DNA of 64,000 nt from Azospirillum thermophilum (GTDB lineage: Bacteria > Pseudomonadota > Alphaproteobacteria > Azospirillales > Azospirillaceae), in contig NZ_CP029357.1 of the NCBI RefSeq assembly GCF_003130795.1, forward strand, positions 500,001 to 564,000, in the 5' to 3' direction. The position numbers were made by a program, and so were the translations under genes. This document shows positions 58,115 through 64,000 of this stretch, piece after piece (the first letter of the stretch is position 1; the number at the start of each line of letters is the position of its first letter). The notes beneath the pieces were generated by a model. It saw only the letters and a list, made by a program, of their open reading frames with translations, was not told the origin of the DNA and searched no databases.

Positions 58115-58911
58115 GGCAGGGCGCTCCGCAGCGTCGGCACCGGGATGCGGGCGGCGATCTCGCCGCCGTTGTTGTCGCGGCCGGTCAGGCGCAGCATCGC
58201 CGTTCCGGCGGGAAGGCGCGGCTCCAGCGTGAAGACCGGATCCTCGCTGACCGGTTCCAGCGGCGCGATGCGGGCCAGCGGCGTGCCGTCCTCCGCCGCG
58301 ACGGTCAGCGTCTCGATGAAGAAGGCCGGCACGCCGGCCGACAGGCCGGTGTCCATCGGATGGCGGATGCGCAGCTTCAGCCGCGCGGCCTCGGCCCCCG
58401 CCGCCGGCCACAGGCGGGCCTGCACCTCGCCCAGATGCCGCTCCCAGTCGGCGGCGGCGTAGGATTGCGGCGGCGCCGCGCAGCCGCCGCCCGCGGCATC
58501 CACCAGCCGGCCGCCGACATGCCACACCCCGTCGGCGGTGCGCGCGGCACCGCGGATGGCGGTCGCCTGCTGCACCTTGATGCGCGTGGCGATGAAGGGG
58601 CGGGCGGCCAGCGGCTCGAACCGCAGGACCACCGGGAAGGGGTTGAGGTCGGCGAGCAGCACCATCTCGCGCACCTCGCCCAGCGCGCCCGCGTCGACCG
58701 CCACCGGCACGGCCAGCGCATTCTCCACGTCGGCCGGCGTCTGGACCACGACCCGGTCGTCGAACACCACCGGCGCGTCGCCGAACACTGCCGGGGCCAG
58801 CGTCTCCCACACCACCGATTCCAGGGGATCGGGCGGCAGCGGGGCGGCCTGCGCCGCACCGCCGGCGAGGCCGGCCACGAGGATCAGCAGGCACGTCCGG
58901 TATCGGCTCAT
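58111..58911 (-). CDS. Quinoprotein-associated SoxYZ-like carrier
   Basis: 266-residue exported protein (signal LLILVAGLAGGAAQA). The first part resembles SoxY, ending in VDAAGGGCAAPP with the carrier Cys; the second part is SoxZ-like (KLRIRHPMDTGL, FFIETLTVAAEDGTPLARI, LEPRLPAGTAMLRLTGRDNNGG). Known as a companion of PQQ dehydrogenases; the cargo is not known. Four-base overlaps with both neighbours. Confidence 0.9.
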   Translation of the reverse strand: MSRYRTCLLILVAGLAGGAAQAAPLPPDPLESVVWETLAPAVFGDAPVVFDDRVVVQTPADVENALAVPVAVDAGALGEVREMVLLADLNPFPVVLRFEPLAARPFIATRIKVQQATAIRGAARTADGVWHVGGRLVDAAGGGCAAPPQSYAAADWERHLGEVQARLWPAAGAEAARLKLRIRHPMDTGLSAGVPAFFIETLTVAAEDGTPLARIAPLEPVSEDPVFTLEPRLPAGTAMLRLTGRDNNGGEIAARIPVPTLRSALP

Positions 58912-59771
58912 CGGTTTGCCTCCGGCTGGGTGTGGGTGACCCCGAAGCGGGCGAACAGCGCCGGCAGGGTCCCGTCCGCGTCGAGCGCCGTCACGATGTC
59001 GGTCAGGGCATAGGCGAGGTCGCGGGAATTCTCCTTCACCGCCATGCCGATGTCCCAGCCGCCGGTGGCCGGCAGGCCGGGCATCGCCGCTGGCGCGATG
59101 GGATAGTCGGCGCGGCGGTCCTTCAGCGCCCCTTCCAGCTCGCTCATGGTCGCCAGCACGCCGGCCACCTCCCCCGCCAGCAGGGCATCCACCGCCTTGC
59201 CGACCGACGGAAAATGCACCACGCGCTCGCGGAAGCGGCCACCCCCGGCGCTCAGCATGTAGAAGTCGGGAACCGTGTCGATCTCCACCCCGATCCGGTC
59301 GCCGTCCTCCAGCGCCGCGACGCCCTCCGAGGACAGCCGCTCCGGGTTGCGGGCCAGCGCGAACCGCTCCCGCTGGTAGGGGGCGAACAGCACCGCCTCG
59401 GTGTTGCGCTGGCCGAAGACCCGGTCGTAGGGGATGTGCAGCATGACGTCCGCCGGCTCGCCGCCGACCAGATAGCCGCGCCAGACGGCGACCCGCAGGT
59501 CGTCCGACACCGTCTCGCCCGCCGTATGCTCCATCAGGTCGAGGCGCACGCCGAGCCGGCCGGCGAGCAGCCGGGCCAGCTCGACGTCGATCCCCGCCGG
59601 CTCGCCGTCCTGGCGGTAGGAGTAGGGCGGCAGGTCGCGGTAGACCGCCACCTTCAGCACGCCGCGCGCCATCACGTCGTCCAGCGGCCGGGCCGCCCCC
59701 GGCCGCGGCGCTGCGGGGAGGAGGGCGGTTCCGGCGGCCAGACCGGCAAGGAGGGCGCGGCGCGTCAGCAT
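58908..59771 (-). CDS. Quinoprotein-associated solute-binding protein
   Basis: 287 residues; signal with TRRALLAGLAAGTALLP (Tat-like). SBP family 3 fold: LKVAVYRDLPPYSYRQDGEPAGIDVELARLLAGRLGV, then IPYDRVFGQRNTEAVLFAPYQRE and GWDIGMAVKENSRDLAYALTDIV. The class is XoxJ-like, encoded with PQQ-ADH; it may help to load or activate the dehydrogenase rather than feed a transporter. Confidence 0.88.
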   Translation of the reverse strand: MLTRRALLAGLAAGTALLPAAPRPGAARPLDDVMARGVLKVAVYRDLPPYSYRQDGEPAGIDVELARLLAGRLGVRLDLMEHTAGETVSDDLRVAVWRGYLVGGEPADVMLHIPYDRVFGQRNTEAVLFAPYQRERFALARNPERLSSEGVAALEDGDRIGVEIDTVPDFYMLSAGGGRFRERVVHFPSVGKAVDALLAGEVAGVLATMSELEGALKDRRADYPIAPAAMPGLPATGGWDIGMAVKENSRDLAYALTDIVTALDADGTLPALFARFGVTHTQPEANR

Positions 59772-59789
59772 GGTCGTCGCCGGTCTCCG

Positions 59790-60260
59790 TCAGTCGGCAT
59801 GCACGGTTTCGAGCCAGCTGCGGATCGCCCACAGCGCCTCCTGCCCCAGCGCGTCGCCGAACTGCGGCATGTAGGTGACGCCGTTGCGGACCGAGCCGTT
59901 GATCACCCGCTCCTTGAACCACTCGTCGCCGCCGTCGCCCGGCTCCAGATAGCGAAGGTCCGGGGCGATGCCGCCCGACACGGCGCCCAGGCCGTGGCAG
60001 CGCGCGCAGTTCTGGTTGAAGGCCGACGCCCCGATCTCGATCGCCCGCGGGTTGCCGCGGTAGGGGTTGGCGTCGCGCCACTTGTCGCCCAGCTTCTCCA
60101 GGCCCGAGGTATCGACCGCCTGCGGCGTCACGTCGCCATGCGCCCGCACCGGGGTGGACAGGGTGGCGGAGACGGCGAGGATGCTGCCGAGAGCCAGGCC
60201 GGCCAGGGCCAGGGTCCGCAGCGGGCTGGTCGTGAGGCGGGTGGGCGACAGGGTGTTCAT
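59790..60260 (-). CDS. pedF: Cytochrome c (PedF-like), ExaB-role electron acceptor
   Basis: 156 residues: signal to HA-HGD near residue 41 and one heme site Cys85-x2-Cys88-His89 (NQNCARCHGLG); axial Met in GVTYMPQFGD. It likely takes electrons from the alcohol dehydrogenase. First gene of the minus-strand unit 60260 to 57164. A CCATCGTACAACG motif is about 108 bases upstream. Confidence 0.92.
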   Translation of the reverse strand: MNTLSPTRLTTSPLRTLALAGLALGSILAVSATLSTPVRAHGDVTPQAVDTSGLEKLGDKWRDANPYRGNPRAIEIGASAFNQNCARCHGLGAVSGGIAPDLRYLEPGDGGDEWFKERVINGSVRNGVTYMPQFGDALGQEALWAIRSWLETVHAD

Positions 60261-60367
60261 CGGCGTGTCCTCTCCTTCTCAGCGGAGCGGCGGCAACCAC
60301 CGTGGCCACCGCGTCTTGCATCGTTGTCGCCGAGCATAGCCACCGGTCGGGTCTCACAATAATTGGA

Positions 60368-60380
60368 CCATCGTACAACG
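60368..60380. promoter_or_regulatory. PQQ-regulon motif in the cytochrome/ABC divergent region
   Basis: CCATCGTACAACG, two mismatches from the exaC site. It lies 108 bases before the cytochrome start and 113 before the binding-protein start, so it could serve both directions. Confidence 0.55.
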
Positions 60381-60492
60381 TCAGTGCGAGATGGTCAGCA
60401 ACCTATATTATCCGATAGTCTCATGGCATGGCGGCGGAGGCGACGACTAAGCTGCCGCTTCCGTCAATCCGACAGGGACCGCCCGACGCACG

Positions 60493-61755
60493 ATGCCCGT
60501 TCGCAAGACCCTCCGCCTGACGACCGCTCTCGTGCTGGCGCTGGCCGCCGGCGGAACGGTCCTTCCCGCGCCGGCCCAGAGTCCCGAAGCCGGACAGCCG
60601 GCGACCGCGGCGCAGACGGCGGCGCAGACGGCGGCGCAGACGGCGGGGGAGCGGTCGCCGATCCGGATCGCCTACCTGACCCAGGAGATCGAGCGCCCGC
60701 CGGCCCTCGCCAACCTCGACGAGCGGCCGGCCGACGAGGGCCTCGCCGGTGCCGAGCTCGCCATCGCCGACAACCGCACCACCGGCCGCTTCCTGAAGCA
60801 GGACTTCGCGCTGGACGCCGTGACCCTGCCGGCGGACGGCGACCCGGCCGAGGCGCTGCGCCGCCTGATCGCCGCGGGCAACCGCTTCGTCGTGCTGGAC
60901 CTGCCGGCGCCGGCGGTCGCGGCGCTCGCCCGGCTGCCGGAGGCGAAGGACGTCCTGCTGTTCAACGCCGGCGCGCCCGACGATTCGCTGCGCGCCGAGC
61001 AGTGCGCCCCCAACCTGCTGCACACGCTGCCCAGCCGCGCCATGCTGGCCGACGCGCTCGGCCAGTATCTCGCCTTCAAGCGCTGGACCAAGTGGTTCCT
61101 GGTGGTCGGCCCGCGGCCGGAGGATGCGCTCTATGCCGAGGCGGTGCGCCGCGCCGCCAAGCGGTTCGGCGCCACCATCGTCGCCGACAAGAGCTGGACC
61201 GGAGATTTCGAGGCCGGCCGCACCGCCCAGGCGGAGGTGCCGGTCTTCACCCGCGGCGGCAATTACGACGTGCTGATCGTCGCGGACGAAAGCGGCGATT
61301 TCGGCGACTTCCTGCCCTACCGCACGGCCGAGCCGCGGCCGGTCGCCGGCACCGCCGGGCTCGTGCCGACCAACTGGCACCGCACGCACGAGCAATGGGC
61401 GGCCGCCCAGCTCCAGAACCGCTTCCGCGAGCAGTCCCGCCGCTGGATGAGCCCGCGCGACCATGCCGTCTGGGCCGCCGTCCGCGCGGTGGGCGAGGCG
61501 GCGACCCGCCTGCGCGGCACCGACCCGGCGGCCCTCGCCGCCCTGATCCGGAGCCCCGACTTCTCCCACGCCGTCTTCCTCGGCCGCACCGCCAGCTTCC
61601 GCCCCTGGGACGGCCAGATGCGCATGCCGCTTCTGCTCGCCTCCGAGCGGTCGCTGGTGGCCCAGGCGCCGATCGAAGGATTCCTCCACCCCCGCACGGA
61701 GCTCGACACGCTCGGCGTCGACCAGCCGGAAAGCCGTTGCCGCGCCCGCAGATAA
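60493..61755 (+). CDS. PQQ-ADH-system ABC substrate-binding protein
   Basis: 420 residues with signal KTLRLTTALVLALAAGGTVLPAPA. Periplasmic binding protein type 1 (Leu/Ile/Val-like) domain: RIAYLTQEIERPPALANLDERPADEGLAGAELAIAD, GRFLKQDFALDAVTLPADGD, LFNAGAPDDSLRAEQC. It belongs to the family specific to PQQ-dependent alcohol dehydrogenase loci. A (QTAA)n tract follows the signal, from a 12-bp repeat. Ligand unknown. Confidence 0.9.
   Translation: MPVRKTLRLTTALVLALAAGGTVLPAPAQSPEAGQPATAAQTAAQTAAQTAGERSPIRIAYLTQEIERPPALANLDERPADEGLAGAELAIADNRTTGRFLKQDFALDAVTLPADGDPAEALRRLIAAGNRFVVLDLPAPAVAALARLPEAKDVLLFNAGAPDDSLRAEQCAPNLLHTLPSRAMLADALGQYLAFKRWTKWFLVVGPRPEDALYAEAVRRAAKRFGATIVADKSWTGDFEAGRTAQAEVPVFTRGGNYDVLIVADESGDFGDFLPYRTAEPRPVAGTAGLVPTNWHRTHEQWAAAQLQNRFREQSRRWMSPRDHAVWAAVRAVGEAATRLRGTDPAALAALIRSPDFSHAVFLGRTASFRPWDGQMRMPLLLASERSLVAQAPIEGFLHPRTELDTLGVDQPESRCRARR
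60607..60642 (+). repeat. 12-bp tandem repeat in the binding-protein gene
   Basis: Three exact GCGGCGCAGACG units coding for AAQT repeats just after the signal peptide, in a flexible linker. Being 12 bp, changes in copy number keep the frame. Confidence 0.92.
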
Positions 61756-61764
61756 GGACATGCA

Positions 61765-62748
61765 ATGACCCGCCTCCGCCTTGCCTTATCGATGACCGCC
61801 GGCCTGCTGCTGGCGTCCGCCACCCTCCCCCAGGCGGCCTTCGCCCAGACCGCCTATGTGTCGAACGAGAAGGACAACACCGTCTCGGTCATCGACATGG
61901 GGAAGATGGAGGTGGTGAAGACGCTGAAGGTCGGGCAGCGGCCGCGCGGCATCGTGCTGAGCCACGACAGGACGAAGCTCTACATCTGCGCCAGCGACGA
62001 CGACACCGTGCAGGTGCTGGATCTCGCCAGCGGCAAGGTGGTGCACAACCTGCCCTCCGGCGAGGATCCGGAGCTGTTCGCCCTGCATCCGGACGGCCGC
62101 CTGCTGTTCATCGCCAACGAGGACAGCAACGTCGTCACGGTGGTGGACGTCCCCGACCGCCGCGTCACCTTCCAGGTCGACGTCGGGGTGGAGCCGGAGG
62201 GCATGGCCGTCAGCCCGGACGGGCGCTGGGCGGTCAACACCTCGGAAACCACCAGCATGGTCCACTGGATCGACGTCGAGAAGCGGCAGGTCGTCGACAA
62301 CACGCTGGTCGACGCCCGCCCCCGCTATGCGCAGTTCAGCAAGTCGGGCGACCGGCTGTGGGTGTCGGCGGAGATCGGCGGCACCGTCGCCGTCATCGAC
62401 ACCGCGACGCGCAAGCCGGTGAAGACCATCGGCTTCGCCATCAAGGGCATCCCGAAGGACCGCATCCAGCCCGTGGGCATCCGGCTGACCGACGACGGGC
62501 GCTATGCCTTCGTCGCGCTCGGCCCCGCCAACCATGTGGCGGTGATCGACGCGCGGTCGCTGGAGGTGGTCAGCTACCTGCTGGTCGGCCGCCGGGTCTG
62601 GCAGCTCGACTTCACGCCGGACCAGAAGCGGCTGCTGACCACCAACGGACTCAGCGGCGACGTCTCCATCATCGACGTCGACAAGCTGTCGGTGCTCAAG
62701 ACGGTGAAGGTCGGCCGCTACCCCTGGGGCGTCGCCGTTGCCCCGTGA
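61765..62748 (+). CDS. YVTN beta-propeller protein of the PQQ-ADH ABC system
   Basis: 327 residues; signal MTRLRLALSMTAGLLLASA. The mature part has seven-blade type YVTN/NHL repeats (TAYVSNEKDNTVSVIDMGKMEVVKTL, GRLLFIANEDSNVVTVVDV, GDRLWVSAEIGGTVAVID, KRLLTTNGLSGDVSIIDVDKL). AAGGA six bases before the ATG. Usual companion of the binding protein and ATPase in PQQ loci; the function is not known. Confidence 0.9.
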   Translation: MTRLRLALSMTAGLLLASATLPQAAFAQTAYVSNEKDNTVSVIDMGKMEVVKTLKVGQRPRGIVLSHDRTKLYICASDDDTVQVLDLASGKVVHNLPSGEDPELFALHPDGRLLFIANEDSNVVTVVDVPDRRVTFQVDVGVEPEGMAVSPDGRWAVNTSETTSMVHWIDVEKRQVVDNTLVDARPRYAQFSKSGDRLWVSAEIGGTVAVIDTATRKPVKTIGFAIKGIPKDRIQPVGIRLTDDGRYAFVALGPANHVAVIDARSLEVVSYLLVGRRVWQLDFTPDQKRLLTTNGLSGDVSIIDVDKLSVLKTVKVGRYPWGVAVAP

Positions 62749-62755
62749 CCCGGCC

Positions 62756-63508
62756 ATGCCCGCGTCCCCGCCCGGCCTCGCCCCGCTCGACCTGCAGGGG
62801 CTGCGCTATGCCTACGGCCGGCGGGCGGCGCTGGACGGGGTGGGGTTCCGGGTGGAGCCGGGACGCTTCACCGCCCTGCTCGGCCCCAACGGGGCGGGCA
62901 AATCGACCCTGTTCGCGCTGGCGACCGGCCTGCTGGTGCCCCAGGCGGGCCGCGTCCTGCTGCACGGCCACGACCTGGCGGCCGAGCCGGGCAAGGCGCT
63001 GGCCGGGCTGGGGGTGGTGTTCCAGCAGCCGACCCTGGACCTCGACCTGACCGTGGCGCAGAACCTGCGCTATTTCGCCTCGCTGCACGGCATCGGGCGG
63101 ACGGAGGCGGCGCGGCGCATCGAGGCGGAGCTGGAGCGGGTGGAGATGGCCGACCGCGCCGGCGAGACGGTGCGGCGCCTCAACGGCGGCCACCGCCGCC
63201 GGGTGGAGATCGCCCGCGCCCTGCTGCACCGCCCCTCCCTGCTGCTGCTCGACGAGCCGACGGTCGGGCTCGACCGCAAGGCGCGGCTGGCGCTGATCGC
63301 CCATGTGCGGAGCCTGTGCCGCGACCGCGGGCTCGCCGTCCTGTGGGCGACCCACCTGATCGACGAGATCGACCCCGCGGCCGACCGGGTGGTGGTCCTG
63401 CACCGCGGCCGGCTGCTGGCCGACTGCGAGGCGCCGGAGCTGCTGGCCGCGGCCGGCGCCTCCTCGGTCGCCGAGGCCTTCGACAGCCTGACGCGGGAGG
63501 AGGAATGA
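62756..63508 (+). CDS. PQQ-ADH-system ABC ATPase
   Basis: 250 residues. Walker A GPNGAGKST, Q-loop VVFQQPTLDLDLT, Walker B LLLLDEPTVGLD and H-loop WATHLID. The signature reads LNGGHRRR in place of LSGGQ. Upstream reading frame residues (MPRDPA) overlap the preceding gene; the ATG at 62756 is preferred. Class resembles exporters of the NodI/DrrA type. The stop overlaps the permease ATG. Confidence 0.92.
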   Translation: MPASPPGLAPLDLQGLRYAYGRRAALDGVGFRVEPGRFTALLGPNGAGKSTLFALATGLLVPQAGRVLLHGHDLAAEPGKALAGLGVVFQQPTLDLDLTVAQNLRYFASLHGIGRTEAARRIEAELERVEMADRAGETVRRLNGGHRRRVEIARALLHRPSLLLLDEPTVGLDRKARLALIAHVRSLCRDRGLAVLWATHLIDEIDPAADRVVVLHRGRLLADCEAPELLAAAGASSVAEAFDSLTREEE

Positions 63509-64000
63509 GCCGCTATCTGACCGCCCTGTCCGGCATCGTGGTGCGCGAGGTGCTGCGCTTCCTGCACCAGCGCGAACGCTTCCTCGGCGCCCTGGTCCGC
63601 CCGCTGATCTGGCTGTTCGTCTTCGCCGCCGGCTTCCGCGCCGCGCTGGGCGTCGCGATCGTCCCGCCCTACGAGACCTACATCCCCTACGAGGTCTACA
63701 TCGTGCCGGGGCTGATCGGCATGATCCAGCTCTTCAACGGCATGCAGGGCTCGCTCTCCATGGTCTACGACCGCGAGATGGGCAGCATGCGCGTGATGCT
63801 GACCAGCCCGCTGCCGCGCGGCTTCCTGCTGTTCGCCCGGCTGCTGGCCGGGGTGGTGGTGTCGGTCCTGCAGGTGATGGCCTTCCTGCTGGTGGTGCGC
63901 CTCTACGGGGTGGAGCTGCCGCCCTGGTCCTGGATCACCGTCCTGCCGGCGCTGCTGGTCAACGGGCTGATGCTGGGGGCGCTGGGCATGACGCTGGCCT
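63505..64000 (+). CDS. PQQ-ADH-system ABC permease (3' partial)
   Basis: ABC-2 type membrane subunit, at least 165 residues in the window, open at base 64000. ATGA overlap with the ATPase. RFLHQRERFLGALVRPLIWLFVFAAGFRAALG, VPGLIGMIQLFNGMQGSLSMVYDREMGSMRVMLTSPLPR, and hydrophobic helices (LLAGVVVSVLQVMAFLLVV). An exporter-type permease is at odds with the binding protein upstream; direction of transport is unclear. Confidence 0.9.
   Translation, partial: MSRYLTALSGIVVREVLRFLHQRERFLGALVRPLIWLFVFAAGFRAALGVAIVPPYETYIPYEVYIVPGLIGMIQLFNGMQGSLSMVYDREMGSMRVMLTSPLPRGFLLFARLLAGVVVSVLQVMAFLLVVRLYGVELPPWSWITVLPALLVNGLMLGALGMTLA

Overview
The window is about 70% G+C, densely packed, and carries gene families typical of an alphaproteobacterium. 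The protein set (Entner-Doudoroff genes, a MaoC-Pta fusion, an MEDS/HisKA_2 kinase, a PQQ alcohol-oxidation island) suggests Azospirillum or a close Rhodospirillales relative. That placement is inference from gene content and base composition; no rRNA or tRNA gene was seen.

Layout. (1) 1-6195: a peptide (GsiA/Dpp-type) ABC importer operon ending in an M14 metallocarboxypeptidase. (2) 6242-9198: pyruvate kinase 1, divergent from a secreted aldose 1-epimerase. (3) 9609-11862: cstA and its small YbdD/YjiX partner. (4) 12292-17816: edd, a gluconate permease, gntK and a beta-carbonic anhydrase, facing an RpiR-family regulator that I call HexR. (5) 18380-32257: adhE, gap1, pyk2, pflB, pflA, focA, maoC-pta, ackA, then a small membrane protein and an EamA transporter. 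This is lower glycolysis joined to mixed-acid fermentation. (6) 32559-36408: gap2 (protein identical to gap1), a small unknown gene, kdgK, a GntR regulator and eda. (7) 36481-44779: a two-component pair, an SRPBCC protein, an orphan SF2 helicase, an SsuABC/TauABC-like importer with an unknown partner gene, and a DUF523 protein. (8) 44757-64000: a PQQ-dependent alcohol oxidation island with hybrid kinase, FIST protein, DUF779, exaC, pqqEDCBA, a CxxxCW protein, a LuxR-type response regulator, exaA, a zinc-hydrolase-like protein, a SoxYZ-like carrier, a solute-binding protein, cytochrome c, and a divergent ABC system that runs off the window.

Regulation visible in the sequence. TGTAG-N5-CTACA palindromes lie upstream of edd, hexR/adhE and pflB, which predicts one HexR regulon joining gluconate catabolism, glycolysis and fermentation. 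A second 18-base element, TTGATATAYTARTATACT, overlaps the predicted -10 of both galM and gap2; the GntR protein encoded in the gap2 operon is the natural candidate to bind it. A third motif, CCATAGTRCAAT, lies upstream of exaC, pqqA, exaA and the cytochrome/ABC divergon, and probably marks the PQQ regulon.

Sequence quality. Six genes (ABC ATPase, dppB-like permease, adhE, pyk2, a response regulator, exaA) are each broken by loss of a single base in a run of G or C that should be five long and is four. This pattern fits homopolymer sequencing error better than real pseudogenes; those genes are given as whole CDSs with the break noted. ExaA has an Asp-Phe-Asp at its metal site, the signature of the lanthanide-dependent class.
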